Positions 1 through 11,362 of a stretch of 64,000 nt of DNA are shown one piece after another. The translations under genes and the position numbers were made by a program. The notes beneath the pieces are model-generated. The model saw nothing but the letters and a program-made list of their open reading frames with translations. It made no database searches and was not told the origin of the DNA. Every line of letters starts with the position of its first letter. Positions within the stretch are counted from its first letter, which is position 1. The stretch is from Linanthus parryae (lineage: Eukaryota; Streptophyta; Magnoliopsida; Ericales; Polemoniaceae): assembly GCA_023055425.1 (NCBI GenBank), contig JALGPY010000005.1, forward strand, positions 87,771,495-87,835,494, given 5' to 3'.

Positions 1-410
1 TTGGCATAGTAGGTCATTCTCTCTTGAGCTAGCTGCAAGTTTTGCTTAATGACTGCCCGAATCTTCTTTCTGTCTAGGAGGAAGGCATCCAAATCAGCAT
101 TACCACTGGTGTTTAGTTGATGGAAGTTGATGAGTTTTGGGGCATATCCATATAGCACTGAGAAGGGTGACATTTGGAGGCTGGAATGAAATGAAGTGTT
201 GTACCAAAGTTCTGCCAAGGACAGCCATTTTGACCACTGATGGGGCCTGGCAGATGTGAGACATCTCAAATAGTTTTCTAGACATTGGTTCAGCCTCTCT
301 GTCTGACCATCTGTCTGTGGATGATAGGCTGAAGAATAGTGGAGCTTGGTGTCCAAAAGTTTAAAGAGAGTGTGCCAGAAGTGGCTCAAAAACACTCTAT
401 CTCTGTCTCC
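1..410 (-). pseudogene. Ty3/gypsy integrase fragment
   Basis: Read on the minus strand from about 410 down to the window edge, this encodes the second half of a gypsy integrase catalytic core. Visible motifs are DRDRVFLSHFW (around the second catalytic Asp), SAYHPQTDGQTE (catalytic Glu), LENYLRC, WYNTSFHSS and VLYGYAP. The wording is typical of plant chromovirus-type gypsy pol genes. The zinc-binding domain, the first catalytic Asp and all upstream pol domains are missing, so this is a 5'-truncated relic. It continues off the left edge of the window. Beyond 410 the reading frame stays open but no longer resembles integrase (next entry). Family assignment is confident; the lineage is inferred from motif wording only. 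Confidence 0.88.
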
Positions 411-660
411 GTCGCTGCTGACGTTGAGGAACAGTGGAGGTCTCCCTACGCTCGATTCCGCTGGTGTGTCCACTTCGTGTTCACTGGCGATGTTGGTGGA
501 AATCTCCGAACCAGAGGAGGGGTTTTTCGACGGAGTTGCACCAATCGGGGAAAGTTCAAATACTGCAACGTTGTACCGTTGGTAGCAGTAGAGGGTAGAG
601 ACGGGATTTGGTTGAGGAGGAGGAAGATGGTGGTTTTTTAGAGTGAAATGGGTTGAACTA
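411..660 (-). other. Unrecognised Pro/Ser/Glu-rich open frame joined to integrase
   Basis: On the minus strand the integrase frame stays open for about 80 codons upstream of its truncation point, with composition rich in Pro, Ser and Glu (pieces such as SSGSEIST and ASEHEVDTPAESS). It matches no domain I recognise. It could be an exon captured from a host gene, part of another mobile element, or a chance frame. No start codon or promoter could be fixed, so no gene is claimed. Confidence 0.3.
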
Positions 661-1680
661 GTATGGGTGAAGGCTAGGGTTACCGGCCATCGAACCGGTG
701 AGGCACCGGACCGGTGGTCGGACCGGTTCAATCGCACGTTTATTTAATAATATATATATATATATATTAATTTTTATAAAAAAATAATAAACATGATGAA
801 AAATACTAGAATGTTTAAATTTTAAACTCATTTCCTGTTGTTTTTCATTTTTTTTAGTGTTGTAATATTTTTTTAGTAATAGCTATACATACATACATAC
901 ATACATACATACATACATACATACATACATAACATGTGTATATACATACATACATACCTCTATTTTTGAGATAAACATTTGTTTTATAGATAAACATTCA
1001 AGTGAGTTAGATAAGTTTAAATATTTAAAAAAAAAGTTAGATAAGTTTAAAGATGAGCACGTATCAAAAGTCAGTAATGTTGTGAGTTAAATAGTTTTTT
1101 TTTTTTGAGAAACAGTTAGATAGTTTTAGAAATAAATATTTACATTACCCCACAGGTCACACACACGCAGACAGACGAGAGAGAGAAAGAGAGACACCGA
1201 CGGGAGAGAGAGAAACAGAGAGAACGCGTGAGGGAGGGAGAGGTGGTCGGAGGAAGAAGGAGATGACGAGGAAGACAGAGGTGGCTTCTTTCTGCGACCC
1301 CGGCGCGGCGGCTTCTCCTTTTCTTCTTCCTCTTCTTCACCTCCTTCGTCTCCTTCGTAATAGTTAGATCTACTTCCAGATCTTCTTGGTGGTGTTGGTT
1401 TCGTTCGCAGCGGCGATGAGACCGACGGTGGCGGCGCTGGTGGTGGAAGATCGGCGGCTTTTTCTGGGTTTCTTTATCTTCATCTGGATTTTCAACAAGT
1501 TTTGCAAAAACCGGCAAAACCGGTCAGAACCGGCCGGTTCACCGGTTCGGTGAAAACCGCCGGTTTTTGACCGGTTCCTTACATCTCCGGTCTTTTACTT
1601 AAACCGGACCGGTTACCCACCGGTTCACCGGTCGAACCGGTCGAACCGGCCGGTCCAGTCCGGTTTTTAAAACTATGGAA
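661..1680. repeat. CCGGT-rich repeat, possible hAT-like non-autonomous element
   Basis: Clusters of ACCGGT/CCGGTT lie at both ends (about 680-735 and 1505-1670) around an unrelated middle. The right edge ends AAAACTATG, similar to the termini of small hAT-like elements (compare the MITE at 61089). No matching left terminus or target duplication was found, so the left limit is approximate. The middle contains AT-rich DNA, an (ATAC)n tract and a GA-rich stretch (about 1150-1260) resembling a plant 5' UTR, with a short frame from about 1415. No real gene is supported. Confidence 0.4.
885..957. repeat. (ATAC)n microsatellite
   Basis: Uninterrupted ATAC/ACAT tetranucleotides run from 885 to 930. 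A short interrupted continuation runs to 957. Confidence 0.95.
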
Positions 1681-2669
1681 GAAGGTTTATATATAATAGG
1701 TCATTTATCATAATTATGAGGGTATAATCGTCTTTTGGCCTGATCTGTTAGTCCACCGTTAGCTCCATCCAAAAAAAGGGTGTGGAGTGTCTTTTTTCAA
1801 AACGCAGGGTAGCGGGGTGGAATTTATCTTAAACTCAGGGGTGGTCAAAGTCTTTTACCCGGTTAACTTTTGTGGTATATCGCATCGTTTTACGGGGCCA
1901 AATACGAAAGGATCTGTGAAACAATGTGCTCTGGACATTAAAACAAAATTGGTCGTCAATGCCTTTGTTGCTTCTCACCGTTAAGTGTTAGACAAACTAA
2001 AACAAAACTCATTGTGCATCCGCGACTGTTGGCTAGAAAGAGATGAAATCGCCAATAGATCCAACTATACAAGTTCACAAGTGGTTGCATGGATACAAAC
2101 TCCAACAGAGTTTATGCTCAGTAAACTCTTATAGACTTCAATGCAGAGCGGTGAAATAAAGTTACTTCAAAAGAAGGTCCAACAGTAGTCTTGAGAATTG
2201 ATTGGCCTCAGTTGATACTCAAGATGCAAGTGCTAGCTTCTAATTCATTCTAAAACGCATATAGGTCGCAAAGAAGTTGCAGCTTTACAACTCTTGCACT
2301 AACTCACAGAGAGCACCTCTAGAGGGCATCAACATCTAAAATGAGGTACTTGGTCACAACAAGAGTCACTAACCCTGATGCATGTTTCTGTGTTCACATG
2401 TTGCGGTCAGCCCAACCCATTCCATCAGACTGACTGACACAATCCTAATAATGTTTGGCGAGTTCTATCGATGTACTTAACACAGTTCTGCTATACGCAA
2501 ACCATGAAACTCGGAATCATAACACCAGCAAGATACATATGAAATTCATGGGAATACTAGCAAAGGGGACACAAAAAATTTCAGCAATACAACAAAGTAT
2601 CACTGTCACGTAAAAATTCAAAAGCCAGTTATTAGTGTCTCCAACAAGAATGAAAGGGAAATGAATGTT
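1681..2669. other. Non-coding DNA, no feature recognised
   Basis: There is no convincing reading frame on either strand. The part at about 1690-1980 (phrases such as a growing 'gagggtataatcg' tract and 'aactcaggggtgg') resembles repeat DNA commonly seen between plant genes. The rest is AT-rich single-copy-looking sequence downstream of RPL12. Confidence 0.5.
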
Positions 2670-3466
2670 TAATAGCAATAGACTGAACCGAGAGGAAAGA
2701 AGATTTCACACAAGCAGGAACTTGTGCACCATAAGAGCACACATGTACTAGCCCTTCCAAGAACAAAAACCTAAAGCATACAACTCGTGCTAGGCGAATT
2801 ACCATGCAAGCACAGGTAAAGGTAGTCCACTAGAAAACATAGTTGCCTGAACTTACCTAAACAGAAAAGGGGAATCCCACAAGAAAATTTTAGTCAAACG
2901 AAAAACCTTTTGTTAGTGTCAATCTAATTCCTAACATCTCATGTTCATCGAAAACAGGAATATAAAAAGATCCCAATCAAACCAACCTATTAAGCAAAGC
3001 ACCGTAGGGAGCCTGGGGAGAAACCATTTTGGTTTTTAATAGGATTAACTAGCTGGGTGGTTACAACAAGCTAATATAGAGGTGACAGCCTGATTACTCA
3101 TCTCGAACTCAAATGAATAATAAGAGCATCAGAGGGTTGCAACTATTTCCGTACATAGTAGATATTTCCATTGGGTTCACCATAAAATTCACAAATGATG
3201 TGTGCTATGAAGTATGAACAAGAGCCCAAACCCTGTATTCCTAAAAGTTGCAATTCAGCCTAACATTTTGAAGTGGAAGCAGTCATTTAGAAACCTCAGT
3301 TGATTGGACATGAAGCATTCAGTAAGTTGGCTTGCACCTAAGAAAATGATTCAGTTGCAAACCAAAAGATATGCAAGTGTACTTAAAATTCCTACATCCT
3401 TTCAAACATAATTCAATAATTCCTACATCTCCACTTTCAAACAGAATTCAATAATCCTTCTGAATT
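2670..3466. repeat. Diverged ~0.8-kb tandem duplication, copy A
   Basis: Shares ordered blocks with 3488-4240: GACTGAACCGAGAGGA, AAACCATTTTG, CTAAAAGTTGCAATTC, CAAATGAATA and AATTCAATAATCCTT appear in the same order and spacing in both. The copies differ at many positions and by indels, so the duplication is old. Neither copy is coding. Both lie downstream of the RPL12 stop codon. Confidence 0.75.
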
Positions 3467-3487
3467 CAATGTAGGGAACTGAACCTT

Positions 3488-4240
3488 CAATAACAAAAGA
3501 CTGAACCGAGAGGAGAGCAGAGGAGAGAAGATTTCACAAGCTTAACTTTGCACTATAAGAAGCACAACAAATACCAGCATTACCATGAACAAAAGCCAAC
3601 AACAATCTAAACAGTTCCCGCTATTGATCACAGTGATGGGAGTGCATCATATTCACTCAAATATACAATCATTGCAAACAATAAGTGTAGCCCACTATGA
3701 AAGACAGTTGCCTAGACATAGAAGGGGAATTCCACAATAAAGTTCAATGATGAACATTTGTTTAGTGTAGTTCTAATAGTCCGGCATCTCATGTGAAACC
3801 ATTGGAATCCAACCTTTTAGGAGCAGGGCAATGTAGGGAGACTAAAGATAAACCATTTTGAGGCTAGATAGAACCTCAATGGATGCTTACAATAAGCTTA
3901 GACAGATTGATAACCGAGGCAACAGTCAGATTATACAGCTCTAACTCAAATGAATATCAAGGAGTTCTCAAGTGGACGCTATTTATTACCAAATGCCATG
4001 AGAAATTACCTTAGAGCTAAAACCTACAACCCAACCCCAATATCCTAAAAGTTGCAATTCCAATTGAAATTTTGAAATGAAGGAACTAAATTAGAACCCA
4101 AGTTAATTGGACGTCAGGCATTCAATAGTGAAACAAATGATTCAAATTGCAAACCACGAAATGAGATATATAAGTGGACTTCAAAATTACTACATCTCCT
4201 CTTTTTGAAACAAAATTCAATAATCCTTGAGAATTCAACA
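3488..4240. repeat. Diverged ~0.8-kb tandem duplication, copy B
   Basis: Second copy of the 2670-3466 unit in the same orientation, directly adjacent to the RPL12 3' end. The 3' UTR and polyadenylation region of RPL12 probably reach into its right end. No coding frame is present. Confidence 0.75.
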
Positions 4241-4322
4241 TCCCATCAAAATTCGGAGACATAAAGGACACAAAAAGAGAGCAGAACTAATCAAAACTCA
4301 CAAGAAACCAGAGCACAGATTA

Positions 4323-4823
4323 TCAATCCTGAGGGATTTCGACCTCGCCGTCGTTGATCTCCTGCTGGAGATCCTTGGGGTCCTTCCCGTCCACAGTACA
4401 CCCGACGGAAACACACGTCCCGAGGATCTCCTTCACCGTGCCGGCTAACTCCTTCGCAATCGATCTGGGCCTCATGATCTTCGCGATCTCAATCACGTCA
4501 TCCAAAGAGATGTTGCCGGTGTGCTTGATGTTCTTCACCTTCTTCCTGTCGCGTTCCGGCTCCTTCAGGGCCTTGATGACCAGGGCAGCGGCGGAGGGGA
4601 CGACGGAGACCTTCGCCTGACGGTTCTGGACGGTGAGCTTGACGGTGACTCGGAGGCCCTTCCAGTCCTTGGCGGTCTCCTTGGCGATGTCTTCTCCGAT
4701 TTTCTTCGGGGAGAGACCGAGGGGACCGATTTTAGGTGCGAGAGAACTGGCAGCGCCGACTTCACCTCCGGTGACCCGGACGTAGACGTCGACGACCTGC
4801 GATGGGTCGAACTTGGGCGGCAT
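4323..4823 (-). CDS. RPL12: 60S ribosomal protein L12 (uL11)
   Basis: Encodes a 166-aa cytosolic large-subunit protein of the L11 family, which binds the GTPase-associated region of 25S rRNA at the base of the P-stalk. The protein starts [17 protein letters not shown]. The N-terminal domain (about 8-68) contains [18 protein letters not shown], and the C-terminal rRNA-binding domain (about 74-145) contains [36 protein letters not shown] and [16 protein letters not shown]. Length and wording match plant RPL12 proteins, which are 166 aa. The frame is uninterrupted and intron-less, as known for Arabidopsis RPL12 genes, and is more GC-rich than its surroundings. The ATG at 4823-4821 is the only sensible start. 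The gene looks functional. A 5'-only copy lies at 13041-13262. Confidence 0.96.
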   Translation of the reverse strand: MPPKFDPSQVVDVYVRVTGGEVGAASSLAPKIGPLGLSPKKIGEDIAKETAKDWKGLRVTVKLTVQNRQAKVSVVPSAAALVIKALKEPERDRKKVKNIKHTGNISLDDVIEIAKIMRPRSIAKELAGTVKEILGTCVSVGCTVDGKDPKDLQQEINDGEVEIPQD

Positions 4824-4945
4824 TTTTCAGGAGACGGGACGGCGATTACAGAGAGGGATAACAATGGTGCGGCGGATGAATTGCGAAGGAATTTGTTGGT
4901 GTTTTAGGGTTCATATAAGGCCAACTAGGGTTTTGCATAAGCGAT
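4824..4945 (-). promoter_or_regulatory. RPL12 5' UTR and proximal promoter with telo-boxes
   Basis: On the minus strand upstream of the ATG there are two AAACCCTA-type telo-box motifs (4925-4933 and, in the form AACCCTAAAAC, 4901-4911). Between them is a TATA-like TTATATGA (4911-4918). Telo-boxes near the transcription start are a known hallmark of plant ribosomal-protein genes. The transcription start itself cannot be read from the sequence. The same block recurs upstream of the truncated copy at 13263-13400. Confidence 0.65.
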
Positions 4946-5581
4946 GCGAAATGACTAATTTGTTTTTGCGCATTTCCCTTTCTGTGTAATTTCGCTTTCA
5001 TCCCTATAGGATTTCTAATTCGAAGAAAGGGCTAGTTAATTTGTAGTGAGTTTGAAAATGGTAAAAGACACTTTGAAGTTTGAACCTGATGTTTAGGCAT
5101 CAATACATTTTGCCCCCGTGTTTTGGAAAAAGACACTCTAGCACCTCCTAACTGACTTAGCTTAATGCTACTTTTTGACATACTTCTTGTATTCTTGTTC
5201 TATCTTCCTAATTTAAAATGCATAAGTTCTCTTAAACATGTGCCACTGACCATTTTACCCCACCCAATCCTTGTAATTACAATATGTATCTCCCCTTTCT
5301 CTCTCTCACTTTGTAATAACAACAACAACAATGATCTAACAACTGACTCCATTTGTTACAACAAGAAGAGAAGAAAAAGCAATCGTTTACTACTATTAGA
5401 AGAAGAAGAAGAAGAAGAAGAAGAAGAAGAAGAAGAAGAAGAAGATAAGGAGGGCTCATCGTCGCCACCAGAACAACGAACGCCAACACCATCCAAACCC
5501 CTCGATCTGCTAGATATGTCGCCTCACCACTGATATGTTGCCTCAATCTAGAATGAGAGAGAGAGAGAGAGAGAGTCACCG
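4946..5581. other. RPL12 5' flank, copy 1 of 3
   Basis: Non-coding upstream DNA, duplicated at 13401-14051 and, for its distal part, at 16753-17107. It contains a GAA tract and a GA tract (about 5552-5574). Reading frames here translate low-complexity DNA and are not genes. The copy ends exactly where the gypsy LTR begins (5582), as in the other two copies. Confidence 0.8.
5399..5445. repeat. (GAA)n microsatellite
   Basis: About fifteen uninterrupted AGA/GAA triplets in the RPL12 5' flank. The other two flank copies have only short remnants (for example 'gaagaagaagaag' near 16978), so the tract expanded or contracted after duplication. Confidence 0.95.
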
Positions 5582-5665
5582 TGTAACACCCCTAAATTTT
5601 CAAGCAGGTTTTGAGTGCTATTTCACGAAACTTTAGGCGATTGTATAATTGTAGATACCCTAAAC
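5582..5665 (+). mobile_element. Gypsy LTR start, truncated copy 1
   Basis: Begins TGTAACACCCCTAAATTTT and matches the first ~85 bp of the full LTR at 17108. It is preceded by the same flank (TCACCG) as that LTR. Homology fades around 5660-5670, where Sirevirus sequence takes over. Confidence 0.75.
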
Positions 5666-7232
5666 TGTGATACTATTGATGAGCCGCGTGCACCTCAGAT
5701 GAGGTACACGTGTGCAGCCGTCGTGCTTCATACAGCACCGTAGCACATCCTTCGCCTACGCGTAAGCACAATGTCCTTCACAGAATAATAGAGTATGGAA
5801 ACTTTTTTCAAAACTCAAAGTTTAACAGAATAACTTTGTGGGAAACTCAAATCTCAAGGCCTTGAGATTTTAGTAAACTGTCTGAAACTTTCAAAGGCAA
5901 AATAGAAAGCTTCAAGGCCTTGAACTGTAAACAATTCTAAACAGCTTTTGAACCCTAGCTTGATTTGAGTTGTATGCAGCAGATAATAATCAAACTGTAA
6001 AGTAAAGAACACAAAGCAATTTACAGAGTTCAGTCCCAATGGACCTAATCTCTTCCTGAGGGATCTAATCCCGCCAGGATTGGGCAAACACTTCTTATTA
6101 CTCACACAGAAACAGCCCTAGATCTTCAAGCCTAAGTGATTTTCCTTACACCTATACAGCTTGTGGTTCCATACCTATCTAGTTCCAACTACTAACTGTT
6201 GAGCTAACAAGAACCTCTTGTTGTTTACTTGAACAACCAACCACTAGGTTAAGTGAGGTTTATGATAATCTAAAGATACACAGATTAAAGTACAAGTGAA
6301 ACACAGTAGAAAAGATAAGATGTTGAAGCCTGGATGTGTTCTTCTGGAAACTGGATTGATTTGATCTTCTGGAATCTGGATTGAAGCCTGAATGTTTGTG
6401 TGTTTGAATGAATGATCTCCCACGAATTTATCACACCTTTCTAAGTATTCGGCAAGCCTCTCTTTCTTCAAATTTCAAACCAGTCTCTTTTATCCACAGC
6501 TTCAACTGATTGAGAGATTTTAGGATCTCAGTTCCTACAAATCCTCTTTCTGTTTTCAACTGAAATTCAAACAACTCTAAGTGGATATCCGTTGGAGTTT
6601 GTTGAGATTACTCTTGCACGTTTAACAGCCCTGCAACAGCATTGAAACACAGCAACAACAAAATCCAAAAAGATAACAGTGCTATGACTGTTTGGTTATC
6701 CAGTTTCTGATAAAGCTGGTTAACAGATTAGAACAATAACCTGTATAACTTCTAATACATGAAAATCATGAAAAATAAGTTTAAGACTCTTAGAAGTCTG
6801 TGAATAATCACAATAACAAGAATCACAACCTGCAAGAAAGAATCAACTTAGTTCTGTAAAAACTGTCAGCAGCTCAAGGCACATCTCAAGGCCTTGGAGC
6901 TCTGAACCTTCTTCACAGATATTCAAAGTTAAACCCAGATAAATTTGATTCTTCCTGTTCTGATCATCTGCAGTTGTGTTAGATATGTAAATAGTGTAAT
7001 CTATAAGTATATGCAGTAAATCCTTGATCTGTATAATCAGATATCCAATCTGCAACACAGAACTGTTAGAACATATAGCAGAATAAAACAACTCTCAAGG
7101 CTTTGAAGTTCTGTCAGTATCTCAAGGCCTTGAAGTAACTGAAATGCTTTGCTGCTTATGTCTTTGTCTTTGTCTTTCATCACTCAAAACAATTACCAAT
7201 CAAAACACATTCAAGGGTCTTTGAATCAACAA
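5666..7232 (-). mobile_element. Sirevirus 3' LTR (probable)
   Basis: The right edge is placed where the minus strand reads GGGGAGAT followed by TGTTGATTC, the polypurine-tract/LTR junction. The left edge is only known to lie near 5666, where the duplicated gypsy LTR homology stops. No second LTR survives, so the boundaries rest on the junction pattern and not on a pairwise match. The region is non-coding and carries five or more copies of the CAAGGCCTTG palindrome. Confidence 0.6.
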
Positions 7233-7242
7233 TCTCCCCATT
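7233..7242 (-). other. Polypurine tract
   Basis: The minus strand reads ATGGGGAGAT immediately before TGTTG at 7232. It primes plus-strand DNA synthesis in LTR elements. A second tract (AAAAAAGGGGGAGA, about 7456-7470) and a third (TTTAGGGGGAGT, about 9825-9836) lie upstream. Confidence 0.6.
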
Positions 7243-7626
7243 GATGAAATACAAAACCTACAGTCTTGTATAGATTTTCCTGCCACTCAGATTTAAAATT
7301 AGATAACCACAAAATGCAGATACAATATAACCAGGATACCACATATAATCAGCAAATAATAAACAATAATACCAGATAACAACAACTGATTAAACTACAA
7401 AACAACTGAGTATTATTATTATTCAAATACTGCAAAAACACACAAAAACACATAATTTCTCCCCCTTTTTTACTTTCATCAAATAAGGATGAAGAAATGT
7501 TGGATCATTACTCAGAGTCTTTAAAAAAAACTTAAACAAAATTATTGCTTAAAAGTCAAGGCCTTGAGAACAGAAAAGAAAGAAGAGAAAGAAATAGAAG
7601 GTCAAGGCTTTGGCATTCTCTGATCT
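7243..7626. other. Sirevirus 3' untranslated spacer
   Basis: AT-rich spacer between the env-position gene and the LTR. It carries one purine-rich tract on the minus strand (7456-7470) and two partial CAAGGCCTTG motifs (7555, 7601). No reading frame. Confidence 0.6.
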
Positions 7627-9379
7627 TCACTTCTTCTTTGATGTCTGGCCTTTCTCTGAGCCTTCTCCAACTTTTTCTTCACTTGTAGCATCTTCAACAA
7701 ACTGATTACCTTCTTGTTCAGCTTCCACTTCTGCAACAACCTCTTGAATTATCTCATCCACTTTCTTCTTAGCCTGTACTGAATCCCCTTCTGTAGCTGC
7801 ATCAACACCTGTGTCTTCACCAGCATCCTCTTCATCAGTTTGTTCATACAAATCTTTTGAAGTAAGCACCACTGGAATTGGCTTCTTCTTCTTCTTCTTC
7901 AGAAAATCTCCCAGCCTTTCATCTGAATCCACATTGGTGTCATGACTAGTAGCAGAAGGTATCTTCTCCAAATTCAAACCCTTGATGACAACATCGAGCT
8001 TCCCATTCATAACATTCATCAAGCCCTTGAACTGGTTGAATTCAGTTGACACGTCAAATAACCTTTGTCTGAGATCTTCAATGTCAACCTGCTGATCTTC
8101 TAACTTCTCAACCAACAAAGAGTAATCCTCATTGGCTTGTACTTTCCCTGATACAGTCCCCTTAGGCTTCACAAACTCCTTCTCTGCAAGTTCCTCTTTT
8201 GGCAAATCTGAATAAAACTTCCAATGTCCCTTCCCAGTTTGAACTACTCCAATCCTCTGAAGTGCAGTCTCATCTATCAACCCAAAACCTCCAGTAATCT
8301 TTTCCTCTCCTTTCACAGGTACATCAAAGTATTCAAAGAAAAGAGGTAACAGGTTGGCATATGGAAGAGGATGGTTTCTAGTCCTGGTTGCACAATAAAT
8401 CATATGCTTCATAACAACTGTTGGCAAGTCTATCTCAAACCCTTGAGATATCAGATACATCAAAATCAGAACCTTATCAGTAACTAACTCCCTTGAGTTC
8501 TCCCTAGGAACTACACTCCTCATCAGAATTGTAAACAAGAATTTGGCTTCACAGTTGAGCACAGAGTGTGTCAACTGCTTTGGACCAGAAGGTACACCTT
8601 CAATAAAAAACATTTCATTTGCCTTATCCAGACACTCCTTTCTATCAGGGTAATCTCCAACATTGTATTTCCTAGGAATTCCCAAGACTCTGGCAAAAGT
8701 CCTATGATTTAACCTCAAATCCACTCTAGCCACTTTTGAAGTTAACACCATTTTATCATCACCTCAGAAACCAAATTCAGATAAAATAACCTAGTTAACC
8801 TAGGATAGGCCTTTGAACTAGGATTTAAAACCTTCCAAAAAGCAGTTTCTCTTAACTTTCTCATGCAGTCTATATCCAATTTAACCAATAATTCTTCAGA
8901 AACCATACTACAGAAAGCTACCTTAGATGAAGCATACCCTTGCATGCATGTAGTTCTAACCTCAGAAATAACAAACCAGTCTGTAGGAAGTACATTCTTA
9001 CCTTGATAAACTTTCTTGGTTGCAGCAGCAACCTGCTTAACCCTAGTTTTCTTCTCTGAGGGTTTGGTCTTTTCTTGTCCTCCTTCAGATGGTTTCTTCT
9101 GGCTTTCTTGAGTTGATTTCCCCTTTTCCTCTTCACCAGTCTTTTTCTTTTCTCCCCCTTTCTTCTTCTCGGACCTAGGTTGATCACCACCCTGTGTCTC
9201 CTGTTGTGGATCAATGCTTGAGCCTTCATCTCCCTTCTCTGTTCAGTTTCCTCATGCAAGCTCTGAGTGTTTTCTGAATCTGAATCAGAAATCACTATCT
9301 TCTCCTTCTTATTTGCTCTCTTCTTGGATCTGCCAGAGGGCTTTCCCTGTTGCTGAATTCTGGCTGATTTGCGCTCCAT
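7627..9379 (-). pseudogene. Sirevirus post-pol ('env-position') gene, frameshifted
   Basis: Occupies the place downstream of pol where Sireviruses carry an env-like gene. Three overlapping frames (9379-8918, 8945-8742, 8751-7627) together give one protein interrupted by at least two frameshifts. The start is a basic region (KSARIQQQGK, RSKKRANKK). A conserved middle follows (DLRLNHRTFARVLGIP, TDKVLILMYLISQG, MKHMIYCATRTRNHPLPYA), resembling the plant 'putative transposon protein' domain. Then comes a predicted coiled coil (about DYSLLVEKLEDQ to MNGKLDVVIKGL) and an acidic, Lys-tailed end (EGSEKGQTSKKK). I see no signal peptide or membrane segment, so 'envelope' describes its position and not a demonstrated function. 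Confidence 0.7.
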
Positions 9380-9872
9380 TTTGGGGTTTAGGGTTTTGAG
9401 AAGAGAATGTGATTGAGAGAAACTGAGAGAGAGAGAGAGTAGAGTCGTAGAGAATTGAGAGAGAATGAGAAGAAAAAACCCTGACTTTCAGCTTAAGTAG
9501 GTTGAAAAGGATGAGTCATAAAAGGACTCTGCTATATCAACATGCAGCATTGAATCGTGAAAAATATTTTTTGGGATATTTTTGAAAATTCTCTGAGTAA
9601 TTCAAATATTACACAATTATCTAAAAAGATAAGATATAATATTTGATGATCCATTTTTTTTAAAAAAAATACAGATATTATCAAGACCTGGAGAACAATC
9701 TCAAGGCCTTGAGATTTTCTGCAGTTTGAGAAACTTCAAAGCTTTGAGCTATACTTTCAAGGCTTCAGAAAGTATAATCTCAAGGCTTTGAGATTTCAGC
9801 ACATAAACACATATAAGTACTAATACTCCCCCTAAACTAATGCATCATTGTTTAACATCCCCAATTCAAACC
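9380..9872 (-). other. Spacer between Sirevirus pol and post-pol gene
   Basis: Non-coding. On the minus strand it holds a TTTAGGGGGAGT purine tract just after the pol stop. Four CAAGGCCTTG-type palindromes lie at 9697-9716 (20-bp perfect), 9735-9748, about 9755-9767 and 9775-9794. The 5' leader of the post-pol gene is GA-rich on the plus strand. Confidence 0.6.
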
Positions 9873-11362
9873 TTAGAGATGAAAACTATCATCTGGCAAA
9901 GGTTTAGTGAAAATATCAGCAATCTGCATTGAATTAGAGATAAAATTTAAAACAACATCACCTTGTTCTGCATGATCTCTAAGGAAGTGATGTCTCACAT
10001 CTATGTTCTTAGTCCTTGAGTGCTGGACTGGATTATTAGAGATTGAAATAGCACTTGTGTTGTCACAATGAATAGGCACATTTCTGAAATTGTAGCCAAG
10101 ATCTCTAAGTTGCTGAGCAATCCATAACACTTGTGAACAGGAAGCACCAGCTGCAATATATTCAGCTTCTGCAGTTGATAATGCTACAAAATTTCGCTTT
10201 TTGGAATGCCAACTGATCAGTGAAGATCCAAGAAATTGACAGCATCCATAAGTACTTTTCCTGTCTACTTTATATCTTGCAAAATCTGCATCTGAATAGC
10301 CACTCAACATAAAATTAGATCTTCTTGGATACCAAAGCCCGAAGTCTGTGGTTCCATTCAGATATCTAAAAATTCTTTTGACTGCAGTTAAATGACTTTC
10401 CTTAGGATCTGCTTGAAATCTAGCACACATACAGACACTGCACATAATATCAGGTCTACTAGCAGTTAAATACAACAGTGATCCAATCATACCTCTGTAT
10501 TCCTTTTGATTCACACTCTTATAATTTGAATCTTTGTCTAAAGAGAGTGATGAACTCATAGGGGTCTTAAGCACCTTAGACTGTGACATATTGTAATTAT
10601 TCAATAAGTCATTGGTATACTTTCCTTGATGCACAAAAATTCCTTTCTTCATTTGTAAGATATGAAGTCCAAGAAAGAAATTCAGTTCACCCATTATGCT
10701 CATCTCAAACTCCCTGCACATCAGACTAGAAAACTCTTTTGAAAGAGCATCATTAGTAGCACCAAATAAAATATCATCTACATAAATCTGAACTACTAAC
10801 AAATCACTTTGATGGTGTTTAATGAAAAGAGTTTTGTCAACTAGGCCTCTTTTGAAATTGTTTTCAAGTAGAAATTTTGAAAGTCTATCATACCAAGCCC
10901 TTGGAGCTTGTTTTAAACCATAAAGAGCTTTGTCTAGTTTATAAACATGATCAGGAAAGTTTTCATCTTCAAAACCAGGTGGTTGTGCTACAAAAACATC
11001 TTCTTGTAAATATCCATTCAGAAAAGCACATTTAACATCCATTTGATAAAGCTTTATGTGATTATGAGATGCAAATGCAAGAAGTATTCTAATAGCTTCT
11101 AACCTGGCAACAGGAGCAAAAGTTTCCTCATAATCTATACCTTCTTCCTGATTATATCCTTGAGCTACCAGTCTGGCTTTATTTCTTACCACTTTGCCAT
11201 TCTCATCAAAGCTTGTTTCTGAATACCCATCTGGTTCCAATAACTGATTTCTCTTTAGGTCTGGGCACTAGATTGCAAACCTTGTTCCTTTCAAACTCAT
11301 TCAGCTCACTATGCATTGCAATGATCCATTCTGCATCTTCTAGTGCTTCCTTGGTATTTTAA
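9873..11362 (-). pseudogene. Sirevirus pol, reverse transcriptase and RNase H part
   Basis: Copia reverse transcriptase with [42 protein letters not shown] and the catalytic IYVDDILFG, followed by Copia RNase H ([41 protein letters not shown]) and the tail [14 protein letters not shown]. The main frame (11240-9873) is intact for about 455 codons. Upstream, the conserved lead-in ([28 protein letters not shown]) is present. It is broken by a one-base insertion near 11217 that gives two stops, and by a TAA in place of a Lys codon near 11360. The protein could therefore not be made as part of a normal polyprotein. Confidence 0.9.

Noticed and set aside
1140..1517. 125-codon minus-strand frame rich in Lys/Arg/Ser
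   Set aside because: It translates a GA/CT-rich low-complexity region inside a repeat, with no domain and no conserved neighbours.
4354..4907. Long plus-strand and shifted minus-strand frames over RPL12
   Set aside because: Shadows of the GC-rich RPL12 coding sequence; only the uL11 frame encodes a known protein.
5277..5579. Leu-rich or Glu-rich proteins
   Set aside because: Produced by the GAA/TTC microsatellite.
5849..5870. Transcription terminator or operator
   Set aside because: The palindrome recurs about fifteen times through one retrotransposon in a plant genome; a bacterial-type site makes no sense here.
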